A DNA stretch of 64,000 nucleotides from Niallia nealsonii (GCF_002835805.1 NZ_PISE01000019.1:1-64000), one strand, 5' to 3'; positions 35,055 through 44,407 are shown, counted from the first letter of the stretch. Numbers and translations: made by a program. The notes: generated from the sequence alone by a model not told the origin.

Positions 35055-36314
35055 TTAGTGATTACAAACGCTTTTTGCAATTCTAGTTAGCAGTTCCACA
35101 CTCATTGGCAGCACCTTTTCGTCTATATCAAAACGATGATGATGATGTGGAGCAGGAAGTGGGGAACCGATAATCATATAGGTTGCTTTTCCCCCATACT
35201 CTTGTACACGACGCATCATAAAAGTAGCATCTTCACTGCCTAGGTTACTGTTGCTTTCAAGCTGAAACTTTGTAAATCCTTGAACTTTTTTCGCTTCTTC
35301 AACTACCAGCTCCATTAACTCAGGATTAGAAGCTGCCGTTGTCGCTTCGCCAATTACTTCCATTTTCGTTTGTACACCATGCATGGCGCCGCTTCCTACA
35401 ATAATTTTTTCCACCCTTTTTTTTAACTCTTCATTCACTTCCCAGCTTTCGGCTCTTGTTTCAAGAATCATTTGTGCATAAGCCGGAATAATATTGGCAG
35501 CCGTTCCTCCTTCTAATACTCCTACATTTATTCTTGTTTTTTCCCCGCTAAATCGGGGCAAAGCATGAATATTCAATAAAGCAGTAGAGGCTGCTAATAA
35601 TGCATTTGCCCCTTTTTCAGGAGAAGCGCCGGCATGGGAAGGGATTCCTTTAAATATCACTTTTAATTTAGATGTCGCCAAAAAATTGCTGATGCCACCG
35701 TGCACTTCACCTAATGGAAGATTTAAACCTAAATGAAGGCAAAATAAATGACGGACATCATCTAATATCCCTTTTTCCACCATTGATACAGCGCCACGTC
35801 CGCCTTCCTCCGCTGGCTGAAAAATCAGCTTAATGGTTTGAGATGGAGCAGCTTCTGCTATTTTTTCGGCAAATGTCAAACCTATTGCGGTATGACCATC
35901 ATGGCCGCATGCATGCATGGATCCTGTCATACAAGAAGCATAGCCTTCCTTAAATGGAAGATGGCCTTCCTCTTCACTTTCTTTTATTGGCAGTGCATCC
36001 ATATCAAAACGAAAAGCGATGGGAGACTTTTGCTCCCCTCCTCTCCAAATGCCAACAACAGCAGTATTTCCACCTTGCATCCTTTTTAGCAGCAGCGGAT
36101 CTGCTCCCTGTTTTAATGCTTGATGATAGGCCTTTGTTAATTGTTCCTCTTGCGGAACACCAAAACGTGCTTCTGGTACCATTGCTTCTTTGCCGCAAAG
36201 CACTTCAAATCCCAGTTTTTTTAATGTTTGTGCGACAATGGAAGCAGTCCGAAATTCAAGAAAACCTTGTTCAGGATAACGATGAAAATCTCTTCTTTGT
36301 TCAATTACATTCAC
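35055..36314 (-). CDS. M20 family amidohydrolase (AbgA-like)
   Basis: The 419-aa metallopeptidase-like enzyme has FRFDMDALPIKE, SMHACGHDGHTAIGL (metal ligands His/Asp/His), FQPAEEGGRGA (Glu-Glu pair) and the C-terminal APHHHHRFDIDE motif. The mid-domain FKGIPSHAGASPEKGANAL is the dimerisation lid. The pattern is close to p-aminobenzoyl-glutamate hydrolase subunit A (AbgA). Relatives hydrolyse N-acyl or aminobenzoyl amino acids. AAAGGAG at 8 nt supports GTG at 36314 rather than the longer frame. No AbgB partner is adjacent. Confidence 0.88.
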   Translation of the reverse strand: MNVIEQRRDFHRYPEQGFLEFRTASIVAQTLKKLGFEVLCGKEAMVPEARFGVPQEEQLTKAYHQALKQGADPLLLKRMQGGNTAVVGIWRGGEQKSPIAFRFDMDALPIKESEEEGHLPFKEGYASCMTGSMHACGHDGHTAIGLTFAEKIAEAAPSQTIKLIFQPAEEGGRGAVSMVEKGILDDVRHLFCLHLGLNLPLGEVHGGISNFLATSKLKVIFKGIPSHAGASPEKGANALLAASTALLNIHALPRFSGEKTRINVGVLEGGTAANIIPAYAQMILETRAESWEVNEELKKRVEKIIVGSGAMHGVQTKMEVIGEATTAASNPELMELVVEEAKKVQGFTKFQLESNSNLGSEDATFMMRRVQEYGGKATYMIIGSPLPAPHHHHRFDIDEKVLPMSVELLTRIAKSVCNH

Positions 36315-36407
36315 ATTGTTTACTCCTTTTTTTTGCAATCCTTTCTCTATTTTAACATAATTTAAATTTTTAAAATTTTATAAATATAAAATGTTATAAT
36401 TTGTCAT

Positions 36408-36545
36408 AAAGTGAAACTTCAATCAGTGAGGGTTTTCTTCCTCCCTCACTGATTGTTAGTTGAACCAATCAGGCTTTTATGGGCAGTTATCCCCCACCTA
36501 GATTTCTCGTTTTCTCTTACCATCCCTTAGGTGGGGGGGTTACTG
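36408..36545. repeat. Dispersed two-hairpin repeat, copy C2
   Basis: The plus strand reads AAAGTGAAACTTCAATCAGT at the start. One hairpin is CAATCAGTGAGGG with its complement. A second long hairpin has arms GGGCAGT...CCCCCACCTA and TAGGTGGGGG...ACTGCCC around an ATTTCTCGTTTTCTC loop. It matches C1 at 7905-8040 along its length. It overlaps the stop codon of the GNAT gene and probably serves as its terminator. Confidence 0.82.
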
Positions 36546-37058
36546 CCCGTTAATGCGTGATAAATACAAAACCATATGTTTTTCATCATAATAAATATTT
36601 TCATACTTTAACGCTCTTTTTTCTAGCCCCATAACAGTAAAGCCAATTCCCTCATATAAATGGATAGCATCCGTATTTTTAGCAACCACTGTAAGAAGTA
36701 GTTGTTCTATTTCATAATTTTTGGCAATCGAAATAACTTTTGTTAATAAAGTTTTACCTATTCCTTTTCCCCGATAATCATTTTCCACAAAAAAAGACAG
36801 CACACTGCCTTTATGTTTAATTTTTTCAAACACTTCTCTTTGCAAAGTAATAGAACCAACTAATCTATTTTGATCAAATGCACCTAACGTTATTCTAGTT
36901 GGATCTTTCAACTGCTGTGCCGTCTTTTTTACAGGTTGCAGTTTGTTTTCTTCTTCCGCAACAGTGAGCAAAAAAGCATCCGGATTTTGTTTTAGTGTTT
37001 TTAGTCGCAATTGCCAATACAATTTGGCATCTTTTGCTGTCAATAATCTTATGTACAT
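36540..37058 (-). CDS. GNAT family N-acetyltransferase
   Basis: The 172-aa protein carries the acetyl-CoA binding signature NDYRGKGIGKTLL (motif A, RGKGIG) around residues 95-107 and a motif B region NTDAIHLYEGIGF, as in RimI-like acetyltransferases. The substrate is unknown. ATG at 37058 has GGTGG 5 nt upstream; an in-frame GTG 12 nt earlier lacks a site. A separate short Cys-rich ORF with a good ribosome binding site at 37149 runs into the gene in another frame. Its stop codon lies in repeat C2. Confidence 0.86.
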   Translation of the reverse strand: MYIRLLTAKDAKLYWQLRLKTLKQNPDAFLLTVAEEENKLQPVKKTAQQLKDPTRITLGAFDQNRLVGSITLQREVFEKIKHKGSVLSFFVENDYRGKGIGKTLLTKVISIAKNYEIEQLLLTVVAKNTDAIHLYEGIGFTVMGLEKRALKYENIYYDEKHMVLYLSRINGQ

Positions 37059-37182
37059 ATTCCCCACCACACTTATCTTGTTGATTCAAGCTGCAGCACA
37101 TGCAGCTAACTCTATCTCTATAGAGTAATTCCATAACTCTTCGTTTCATCCCTTCTCCTTCAGCAAATTTTTTTAATGCAAA

Positions 37183-37324
37183 GGCTCTGTTAAACTTGCC
37201 TGTTGATTTCCACTACAGGCGTTCGCTTTCCGCGGGCGGTCCGGGAGGCTTGCTCCTGCGGAGTCTCACGTCCTTCTTTCCAATCAACAAAGTGCCAAAA
37301 TCAACAATAAACTTTAACATAGCC
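37183..37324. repeat. MITE-like palindromic element, copy B2 (142 bp)
   Basis: Ends are inverted repeats of about 27 bp: GGCTCTGTTAAAC...TGTTGATTT at 37183 and its near complement ending AACATAGCC at 37324. The interior shares the GC-rich core GTTCGCTTTCCGCGGGCGG and GCGGAGTCTCAC with B1. Compared with B1 it is shorter by about 90 bp. No ORF is credible. Confidence 0.8.
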
Positions 37325-37328
37325 AATA

Positions 37329-37368
37329 CAAAAAAAGCACAAGATTTAAGCTCTTGCGCTTTTTTCGC
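37329..37368 (-). terminator. Terminator of the trp operon
   Basis: AAAAAAGCGCAAGA pairs with TCTTGTGCTTTTTT on the minus strand (37331-37366), followed by a T-run, 15 nt after the trpA stop codon. Confidence 0.88.
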
Positions 37369-37380
37369 TTCTGACCATTT

Positions 37381-38160
37381 TTAATTGGCTACTTTTTTCG
37401 TTGCATTTATTAATGCTTTGATTCCTTCAAGATCATTTTTATCAAAAAGCTCCACTATTTTACTGCCAACGATAACACCGTCACAGTACTGTGTCATGTT
37501 TTTGACATGTTCTGGTGTAGAGATGCCGAATCCAGCAAGAACTGGAATAGGACTTACTTCTTTTACTTTTAATAAATGAGGACCTAAATGTTCTTGGAAA
37601 GTGGTTCTAGCTCCTGTTATTCCAGTTACCGTTACAGCATACAAAAAGCCATTTCCTTTGTTCGCAATCGTCGCAATTCTTTCCATTGGACTTGTTAATG
37701 TTACTAAGCGAATTAATTCTACTTGATGTTTAGTTGCAGCATTTAGCAGAATTTCCTCTTCTTCCATTGGCATATCCGGTACGATTAAGCCATTAATATT
37801 CGCCTCTTCACAGCTTTTAAAAAATGCCTCTACCCCGTAGGACAGGATTGGATTAATATAGGTCATAAATACTAATGGGATAGATGTTTCTTTTCGAAAA
37901 GAAATAATCGTATTAAATACTTTATTTAATGTCGTGCCTGCTTTTAATGCACGTATTCCAGCTGCTTGAATAATCGGTCCATCTGCAACAGGATCAGAAA
38001 AAGGAATGCCGACTTCAATTGCTGTTGCACCAGACTCTTCCAAAAACTTAATTTTTTCTTCTAAAGTCTCTAATCCACCATCTCCAGCCATAATATATGG
38101 CACAAATCCTTTATCCCCATTTTCCTGTACTTTTGCAAAAGCTTCTGCAATTGTCGCCAT
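37381..38160 (-). CDS. trpA: Tryptophan synthase alpha chain
   Basis: The 259-aa TIM barrel cleaves indole-3-glycerol phosphate to indole and glyceraldehyde 3-phosphate and passes indole to TrpB. Catalytic Glu is in ATAIEVGIPFSDPVADGPII (Glu-Val-Gly-Ile-Pro) and catalytic Asp in INGLIVPDMPMEE. The phosphate site is LAGFGISTPEHV. It is the last gene of the operon; its ATG overlaps the trpB stop by one base. Confidence 0.97.
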   Translation of the reverse strand: MATIAEAFAKVQENGDKGFVPYIMAGDGGLETLEEKIKFLEESGATAIEVGIPFSDPVADGPIIQAAGIRALKAGTTLNKVFNTIISFRKETSIPLVFMTYINPILSYGVEAFFKSCEEANINGLIVPDMPMEEEEILLNAATKHQVELIRLVTLTSPMERIATIANKGNGFLYAVTVTGITGARTTFQEHLGPHLLKVKEVSPIPVLAGFGISTPEHVKNMTQYCDGVIVGSKIVELFDKNDLEGIKALINATKKVAN

Positions 38161-39362
38161 TAGTTATTCACTCCCATTTTCTCCATTACTGTATTGACAT
38201 CTTTATCGCCTCTTCCTGATAAACAAACGACAATTCCTTCTTCTTTTTTCATTGTCGGCGCTAATTTCAGTACATGAGCTATCGCATGAGAACTTTCCAA
38301 TGCTGGGATAATTCCTTCCAATTTGCATAATAATTGCAATGCCTCAAACGCTTCATCGTCTGTTACCGATTCATATTGGACACGGCCAATATCATGTAAA
38401 TGGCTATGTTCTGGCCCAACACCTGGATAATCAAGACCTGCTGAAATAGAATGAGCCTCTTGTACTTGACCATCTTCATCTTGCAGTAAATACATATAAG
38501 CCCCGTGAAGAACACCAGGTTTTCCTTTCGTTAAGCTTGCTGCATGCTTTTCTGTATGCAGACCATGCCCAGATGCCTCTATTCCATATAACTTCACTTC
38601 TTCATCTTCAATGAAAGGATAAAACATGCCCATTGCATTGCTACCTCCGCCAATACAAGCAATGACAGCATCTGGCAATTTTTGTTCTTTTTCTTTATAT
38701 TGCTCCTTTGTTTCTTTGCCAATTACACTTTGAAAATCACGAACCATCATTGGGAATGGATGGGGCCCAGTTACAGAACCTAAAATATAATGAGTGTCCA
38801 TCACATTTGTTACCCAGTAGCGCAGCGCTTCATTGCATGCATCTTTTAGTGTGGCGCTTCCTGACGTCACACTTACTACTTTTGCTCCTAACAATTCCAT
38901 ACGAAATACATTTAATTTTTGTCGGCGAATATCTTCTTCTCCCATAAATACCGTACATTCTAAATTTAAAAGAGCACATGCTGTCGCTGTTGCAACACCA
39001 TGCTGGCCTGCACCTGTTTCTGCAACCACTTTCTTTTTGCCCATTCGTTTCGCAAGCAATGCTTGACCTAACGAGTTATTGATTTTATGTGCACCAGTAT
39101 GGTTAAGATCTTCTCTTTTCAAGTAGATTTTTGCGCCATTTAAGTGTTTGGTTAAATTCTCTGCATAATAAAGGGGCGTTTCTCTGCCAACATAGTCTTT
39201 CAGCAAATAATCCAACTCTTGTTGAAATGCTGGATCTGCAATTGCTTTTTTATAGCCTTTTTCCAGCTCCAAAACAGCATGCATTAATGTTTCCGGGATA
39301 TATCTTCCCCCATATACACCAAAATGGCCTTTGCTGTCTGGAAAAGAATAATTTATTGTCAT
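38160..39362 (-). CDS. trpB: Tryptophan synthase beta chain
   Basis: The 400-aa PLP enzyme condenses indole with serine. The PLP lysine lies in [20 protein letters not shown], near residue 90. The glycine-rich phosphate-binding loop is [12 protein letters not shown], and [13 protein letters not shown] is also typical. Its length equals that of standard TrpB1. It overlaps trpA by one base and follows trpF by 12 nt. Confidence 0.97.
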   Translation of the reverse strand: MTINYSFPDSKGHFGVYGGRYIPETLMHAVLELEKGYKKAIADPAFQQELDYLLKDYVGRETPLYYAENLTKHLNGAKIYLKREDLNHTGAHKINNSLGQALLAKRMGKKKVVAETGAGQHGVATATACALLNLECTVFMGEEDIRRQKLNVFRMELLGAKVVSVTSGSATLKDACNEALRYWVTNVMDTHYILGSVTGPHPFPMMVRDFQSVIGKETKEQYKEKEQKLPDAVIACIGGGSNAMGMFYPFIEDEEVKLYGIEASGHGLHTEKHAASLTKGKPGVLHGAYMYLLQDEDGQVQEAHSISAGLDYPGVGPEHSHLHDIGRVQYESVTDDEAFEALQLLCKLEGIIPALESSHAIAHVLKLAPTMKKEEGIVVCLSGRGDKDVNTVMEKMGVNN

Positions 39363-39374
39363 TTTTACTTCCTC

Positions 39375-39986
39375 CTATTGCTTATCTAGATTCACAATTG
39401 ATAAAAAATCACGTATTTTCTTAAAATCTTTTTTTCCATCTGTTTCGACTCCACTTGAAACATCAACTAGATCAGGTTGAACCATCTCTAACGCTTCTTT
39501 AATATTATCTGCATCCAACCCTCCGGCAAGGATTACTTTTTTGCCTTTAAAATCATAGTCTTTTAGCATCGTCCAATCAAAGGTTTTTCCATTGCCGCCG
39601 TGATATATTTCTCTCGGGCTATCCAATAATACATAATCACATTCAAATGCTTGGACCGCTTTTAGATCTTCTTCTGATTGAATGCTGAATGCTTTAATCA
39701 CCGGCAAGGTAAACTGGGAAGCAAATTCATTAGATTCATCCCCATGAAGCTGAATAACATTAATGCCAGAAATGTTGGTGATTTCATCAATTTTTTTCTT
39801 TGATTCGTTAACAAACACGCCTACTTTCCAAATATTTTCCGGAAGCTCTTTAATAATTTCTTTGGCATCTTCCGGACTGATTTTCCGCTTGCTTTTTGCA
39901 AAAACAAACCCCACTGCCTTTGCACCATTTTCTACTGCACATTTTGCTGCCTCTTTATCTGTAATTCCACATATTTTTGCACCCAT
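39375..39986 (-). CDS. trpF: Phosphoribosylanthranilate isomerase
   Basis: The 203-aa TIM barrel carries out the Amadori rearrangement of PRA to CdRP. Catalytic Cys is in AKICGITDKEAA at the N-terminus and catalytic Asp in YVLLDSPREIYHGGNGKTFDW; LAGGLDADNI and VDVSSGVETDGKKD bind phosphate. It is separate from trpC, unlike the fused E. coli enzyme. The ribosome binding site (AAGGTAG) is weak, consistent with coupling to trpC 12 nt upstream. Confidence 0.96.
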   Translation of the reverse strand: MGAKICGITDKEAAKCAVENGAKAVGFVFAKSKRKISPEDAKEIIKELPENIWKVGVFVNESKKKIDEITNISGINVIQLHGDESNEFASQFTLPVIKAFSIQSEEDLKAVQAFECDYVLLDSPREIYHGGNGKTFDWTMLKDYDFKGKKVILAGGLDADNIKEALEMVQPDLVDVSSGVETDGKKDFKKIRDFLSIVNLDKQ

Positions 39987-39998
39987 ATGATCACTACC

Positions 39999-40778
39999 TT
40001 AAATAGAAACTTTCATTTGTTTTAATGTTTCTTCCAAGTTTCCGCTTCTCATAAATGTTTCCCCTACTAAAATAGCATTGGCACCAGCCTCTACCACTCT
40101 TCTAATATCATCTGTTGTGGCAATCCCGCTTTCGCTTACTAAAAAGCTGCCACTTTTTTTAATCATCGAAGCCAATTTTTCTGTTGTTTCAAGTGATACT
40201 TCAAATGTTTTTAAGTTTCGATTATTTACTCCTATCAATGATGCTCCAAGGGCAATAGCACGTTCTGCTTCCTCTTTATTATGCACTTCTACAAGGACTT
40301 CCAAATCTTTTTCTATTGCATATTCATACAGATTTTTTAATGTTTCATCATCTAAAGCCGCCACAATTAATAAAATTAAATTAGCGCCATAATGCTTGGC
40401 AAAATCAATTTGAATAGGATCAATAATAAAATCCTTGCAAAGAATTGGAAGCTCAACAGCTGAACGAACTTTTGTTAAATCTTCAAATGTTCCTTTAAAA
40501 AAAGGAGTGTCCGTTAAAACAGAAATAGCATCGGCACCAAACTGTTCATAATCTCCTGCCTGTTTGGTTGGATCTAACTTGGCATTTATCTCTCCTTTTG
40601 AAGGTGATGCCCGTTTAAATTCCGCAATAACAGAAAGAGTATTGGCACTTTTCAATGTATTCAGAAAGGAATATTTGGGTTTATTTTGGACAGTAGTCCC
40701 CAACTCTTCTTTTCTAGTTTTTAATTCTTCCACAACCGTATGTTTTTCGGCAATAATTTTATCTAAGATTGTTCCCAT
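39999..40778 (-). CDS. trpC: Indole-3-glycerol phosphate synthase
   Basis: The 259-aa TIM barrel closes the indole ring of CdRP. Family residues are visible in VIAEFKRASPSKGEI (catalytic Lys), LCKDFIIDPIQI (Lys), LVEVHNKEEAERA (Glu), GVNNRNLKTFEVS, and VSESGIATTDDI. The start codon overlaps the trpD stop by one base, indicating translational coupling. Confidence 0.97.
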   Translation of the reverse strand: MGTILDKIIAEKHTVVEELKTRKEELGTTVQNKPKYSFLNTLKSANTLSVIAEFKRASPSKGEINAKLDPTKQAGDYEQFGADAISVLTDTPFFKGTFEDLTKVRSAVELPILCKDFIIDPIQIDFAKHYGANLILLIVAALDDETLKNLYEYAIEKDLEVLVEVHNKEEAERAIALGASLIGVNNRNLKTFEVSLETTEKLASMIKKSGSFLVSESGIATTDDIRRVVEAGANAILVGETFMRSGNLEETLKQMKVSI

Positions 40779-41803
40779 TATATCCCTGCTTTCTGCAATT
40801 TTCCACTTTTTTCAACCAATTGCTGCAATTTGCGATACGCTGCACCTGTATCAATACTTTCAGCGGCTAATTGGACTCCTTCTGCAATTGTTTCTGCTCG
40901 GCCTGCTGCATAAATGCCGATTCCTGCATTTAATAATACAGTATCTCGGTAAGCCCCTTTTTCTCCTTTTAATACATTTAATAGAATTTCGGCATTTTCT
41001 TTTGCGTCCCCGCCTCGAATTTCTTCATTTGAATAAACAGGAAGGTTTACATCAAAAGGGTGAAGCATTACTTTACGAATGCTGCCATTTTCCAAAATAA
41101 CCAATTCATTTTCTCCTTGCAAACTAGCTTCATCCATGCTGCCTGCACCATTTAACACAACCGCTCTTTTTCTTCCTAATTTTTTTAGTACTTCTGCAAA
41201 AGGCTCGGTAAAATCTTTTCGATAGATCCCAAGCACTTGAGAATCTAAATTGATCGGATTAGTTAATGGGCCAATTAAATTAAAGATGGTTGGAATTCCT
41301 AACTCTCTGCGAACTTTCGTAATTCTCCCCATTTTCGGCTGAACATGCTGTGCAAATAAAAAAGTTATACCGACACTTTCTAACTGTTCTTCATTTTGCT
41401 CTGGGGTAATGTTTAATTTAATGCCCAGCGTTTCCAACACATCGGCACTTCCAGTTTTACTCGAAATGCTTCTATTGCCATGTTTTGCAACAGGTATTCC
41501 TGCACCTGCCATCACGAATGCAGAAGTACTGGAAACATTAAAGCTTTGCGAACCATCTCCCCCTGTGCCACAATTATCAATGCAGCCTGGCATGCTATTT
41601 TGAAATGGAAGGGTTTGTTCTCTAACAGCTTTGACGATGCCGACCATTTCATCAACTGTCTCTCCCTTCATTTTTAAAGCAGTAATAAAGGAAGCAATTT
41701 CACTGTCAGATATTGTGTCAGAAAATAACTTTCTTGCAGCAATAATCATTTCTTCTTCTGTTAATGATTGGTTTTGCAATAACTTCTGTAAATATGCTTT
41801 CAT
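40778..41803 (-). CDS. trpD: Anthranilate phosphoribosyltransferase
   Basis: The 341-aa enzyme transfers the phosphoribosyl group of PRPP to anthranilate. The PRPP motif DNCGTGGDGSQSFNVS lies at about residues 76-91, KHGNRSISSKTGSADVLE follows, and the metal-binding DEASL is in GAGSMDEASLQG. It is a single-domain TrpD without fused glutamine amidotransferase, which is the separate trpG. Its ATG overlaps the trpG stop by four bases. Confidence 0.97.
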   Translation of the reverse strand: MKAYLQKLLQNQSLTEEEMIIAARKLFSDTISDSEIASFITALKMKGETVDEMVGIVKAVREQTLPFQNSMPGCIDNCGTGGDGSQSFNVSSTSAFVMAGAGIPVAKHGNRSISSKTGSADVLETLGIKLNITPEQNEEQLESVGITFLFAQHVQPKMGRITKVRRELGIPTIFNLIGPLTNPINLDSQVLGIYRKDFTEPFAEVLKKLGRKRAVVLNGAGSMDEASLQGENELVILENGSIRKVMLHPFDVNLPVYSNEEIRGGDAKENAEILLNVLKGEKGAYRDTVLLNAGIGIYAAGRAETIAEGVQLAAESIDTGAAYRKLQQLVEKSGKLQKAGI

Positions 41804-42387
41804 TTGATTACTTCCTTTCTTGTTTCTTTTATAAAGTTCGCAATTAATTGTTTGCCGTACCCTGTACCAACCGATTCTGGATGAAATTGAAATCCATAAA
41901 GAGGAAATTCTTTATGCTTAATAGCCATAATTTCTTGATCATCACTAGAATGGGCTAATATGGTAAATTCTTCTGGCAATGTGCCATTTTTAATCACAAG
42001 AGAATGATATCGCATCACTTCAACCGGCTCTTCTAATCCTTCAAAAACCGAAGATTGCTTTGTTGCTAAAAAGGATGTTTTTCCGTGCATAATATTATCT
42101 GCTTTTATTATTTCTGCACCAAATGCGTAGCCAATTCCTTGATGACCCAAACAAATTCCAAGTATTGGGAATTCCTTATATAGTTGTTGGATAAGCGTAA
42201 TAAGTATTCCAGCATTTTCTGGTCTTCCAGGCCCAGGAGACAAAACAATTCGATCTGGATTTAGCGCTCGTATCTCCTCAATGGAAATTTTATCATTGCG
42301 GATAACTTTCACTTCTTCTCCCAATTCCCCCAGATACTGAAATAAGTTATACGTAAAAGAATCATAGTTATCGATTAATAAAATCAT
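41800..42387 (-). CDS. trpG: Anthranilate synthase component II (glutamine amidotransferase)
   Basis: The 195-aa class I amidotransferase supplies ammonia to TrpE. The catalytic Cys is in LGICLGHQGIGYAFG and the His/Glu pair in YGFQFHPESVGT. The oxyanion loop is LSPGPGRPENAG. In B. subtilis a shared pabA in the folate operon serves this role, whereas here the gene is inside the trp operon. It overlaps trpE by 20 nt and has GGAGGGG before its ATG. Confidence 0.96.
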   Translation of the reverse strand: MILLIDNYDSFTYNLFQYLGELGEEVKVIRNDKISIEEIRALNPDRIVLSPGPGRPENAGILITLIQQLYKEFPILGICLGHQGIGYAFGAEIIKADNIMHGKTSFLATKQSSVFEGLEEPVEVMRYHSLVIKNGTLPEEFTILAHSSDDQEIMAIKHKEFPLYGFQFHPESVGTGYGKQLIANFIKETRKEVIK

Positions 42388-43771
42388 GTTGCCCCTCCAA
42401 AAATACTTTTAGTTTATGAATGGTTTCTTCATATTCTTTTTCTGGCACCGAATCATACACAATGCCTGCACCTGCTTGGATATATGCCGTTTCTCCTTTA
42501 ATCACCATTGTTCTTATCGCTAAAGCAAAATCCATATTGCCATTTTTAGAAAAATAGCCAACTGCTCCTGAATAAATACCTCTTTTTACGCCCTCTAGCT
42601 CATTGATAATTTGCATGGCTCGTATTTTCGGTGCACCAGACACAGTTCCTGCTGGCAAACAAGATACAAGTGCATCCACACTAGAATATTCTTCTTTTAA
42701 ATCGCCGCTGACTTCGGATACTAAATGCATCACATGTTTATATTTTTCTACTTTTAAATATTTATCAACATTTACGGACCCAAAATGGCTCACTTTTCCG
42801 ACATCATTGCGTGCTAAATCTACAAGCATTTTATGTTCTGCCAACTCTTTTTCATCTTGTAATAAATCGTTTGCTAAATGGTTATCTTCTTCTACATTTG
42901 CACCTCTTGGCCTTGTGCCTGCAATTGGATTAGTAATGACTTTGCCATTATGTGCTTTGATCAAACTTTCCGGCGAGCTTCCTACCACTGCATATTCTTC
43001 AAAATCTAAAAAGTACATATATGGCGATTGATTCTTAATTCGCAGGCCGCGGTAATAAGAAAAAGGGGAACCTTCTATTTTTGCCGACATGCGCTGGGAT
43101 GGAACAACTTGAAAAATATCGCCGTTTCTAATATACTCTTTTGCCTTATTCACTTTTTCTACAAATGCTTCCTTTGTAATAGACGGCTGAAAACTAGTTA
43201 AAGCAACCTCCTCCTTTTCTTCTACAAATGGTGTCGTTAGTTCTTCTTTTCGTTTATTTATTTTATCCTGCAATTCTTTTTCCGTTGTTGAATCAGAAAG
43301 GGGAGTTGCTATCAAATAAATTATTTGTTCTAAATGATCAAAAATAATCAAATCTTCAAAAAATAATAAATGCACATCTGGAATGCCGATCTCATCTTTC
43401 GCTTCTGGTCCGATATCTTCGTATTGTCTAATATTATCATACCCAACATAGCCGATTGCACCGCCAGTTATTGGAAGATCAAATGGCAGCTCCACTTGCC
43501 TTTTTGGCAGTAGTTTTTCAACCAAAGACAAAGATTTTTCATTGATGACCTCTTTGGTGTTTCCTCGGATAATGGTAGAAACCGAACCGTTGCCAATTAA
43601 CTCAAAGGCAGGATTAGAGCCGATAATTGAATATCTCCCCGAATTTTGATGTTTTAAAGAACTCTCTAAAAGAAACTTCTTTTTTCCTTTTATACGTTGA
43701 TAAATGCTAATTGGAGTTAATGTGTCTCCAGCTATTTTTTCAATAAGTAACAAATCTGCTTTTGTAGGCAT
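42368..43771 (-). CDS. trpE: Anthranilate synthase component I
   Basis: The 467-aa chorismate-using enzyme has the N-terminal allosteric region LLESSLKHQNSGRYSIIG, whose LLES element binds feedback tryptophan. The C-terminal catalytic domain has NGDIFQVVPSQRMS, NPIAGTRPRG, ELAEHKMLVDLARND and GTVSGAPKIRAMQIINELE. The ATG at 43771 is taken as start. A TTG one codon upstream is equally spaced from the GGAGG site and cannot be excluded. It is first in the trpEGDCFBA operon. Confidence 0.97.
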   Translation of the reverse strand: MPTKADLLLIEKIAGDTLTPISIYQRIKGKKKFLLESSLKHQNSGRYSIIGSNPAFELIGNGSVSTIIRGNTKEVINEKSLSLVEKLLPKRQVELPFDLPITGGAIGYVGYDNIRQYEDIGPEAKDEIGIPDVHLLFFEDLIIFDHLEQIIYLIATPLSDSTTEKELQDKINKRKEELTTPFVEEKEEVALTSFQPSITKEAFVEKVNKAKEYIRNGDIFQVVPSQRMSAKIEGSPFSYYRGLRIKNQSPYMYFLDFEEYAVVGSSPESLIKAHNGKVITNPIAGTRPRGANVEEDNHLANDLLQDEKELAEHKMLVDLARNDVGKVSHFGSVNVDKYLKVEKYKHVMHLVSEVSGDLKEEYSSVDALVSCLPAGTVSGAPKIRAMQIINELEGVKRGIYSGAVGYFSKNGNMDFALAIRTMVIKGETAYIQAGAGIVYDSVPEKEYEETIHKLKVFLEGQHDFINR

Positions 43772-43793
43772 CAAACTTTCTCCTCCTTTAATA

Positions 43794-44066
43794 AAAAAAG
43801 TCCCCTATCTCGCATCTTCAAATAAAGATACAGATAGAGGACGATTAAAAACCGCGGTACCACCTCACGTTAGAGTGTCTGACACTCTCCCTTTTCAAGT
43901 ACTAATAATAAATACTCTATCCCTTTAACGGTGGAAACCGACGAACCATACTTTTACTTCAAGTCCGCACTCATAAGTCCATTCTGCAAGTAGATTGTAT
44001 CGGTTTTCACCAGCCACCGACTCTCTAAAACAACACTCACTAGCATACTACTCTTAATCATCGTTT
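43794..44066 (-). ncRNA. Promoter-distal of two tandem T-boxes, tRNA-Trp, next to trpE
   Basis: The minus strand holds an AGAGAG Stem I motif and the specifier context GAA-TGG-ACTTAT-GAG, so the codon is UGG (Trp). A T-box GGTACCGCGG and a terminator (GTCCTCTATCT with AGATAGGGGAC, then seven T at 43794-43841) follow. It is the second attenuator met by RNA polymerase and ends 22 nt before the trpE start. Confidence 0.92.
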
Positions 44067-44084
44067 TTTTTATTTTTTTGTATA

Positions 44085-44352
44085 CAAAAAGGGCTCTCTC
44101 CTATAAAAAGGACGAGAAACCCGTGGTGCCACCTTCATTAGCTTATAATAAGCTCACTTTAAGAAATACTTGCATATCTATGATGCAATATTTCCGTCTC
44201 TTGTAACGACGAGACTTTCGCTAAAGCCTACTCCTTTAACAGTTTCGGTTTAGAGGCTAGAAGTCCATTCATTATTATGTCTACACTGATTTTCACCAAC
44301 CATCAGCTCTCTAAAGCATCCATAAAAATTACTACTCTTCATCACTGCCAAT
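44085..44352 (-). ncRNA. Promoter-proximal of two tandem T-boxes, tRNA-Trp
   Basis: GATGAAGAGTAGTA starts Stem I, followed by AGAGAGCTG and the specifier context GAA-TGG-ACTTCT-AGC, again UGG (Trp). The T-box is AAGGTGGCACCACGGG. The terminator pairs the TTTCTCGTCC arm with GGAGAGAGCCC before TTTTT (44085-44121). Two complete T-boxes in series are known for trp in the B. cereus group. Confidence 0.92.
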
Positions 44353-44367
44353 CACTATGTTGTTTTA

Positions 44368-44396
44368 ATCATATGTATTTTTTCAAAAAAAGTCAA
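44368..44396 (-). promoter_or_regulatory. Promoter of the trp operon
   Basis: TTGACT (44391-44396) and TATGAT (44368-44373) are exactly 17 nt apart on the minus strand, just upstream of the first T-box and downstream of the MOSC gene stop codon. Confidence 0.85.
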
Positions 44397-44407
44397 GAGA
44401 ATCCAAC

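Noticed and set aside
36895-37149. Cys-rich 84-aa frame (starting MKRRVMELL, with CMCC) overlapping the GNAT gene
   Set aside because: It has a good GAAGGAG site, but most of it is an out-of-frame reading of the GNAT coding sequence. Only the first 30 codons lie outside it, so it is at best a short upstream ORF.
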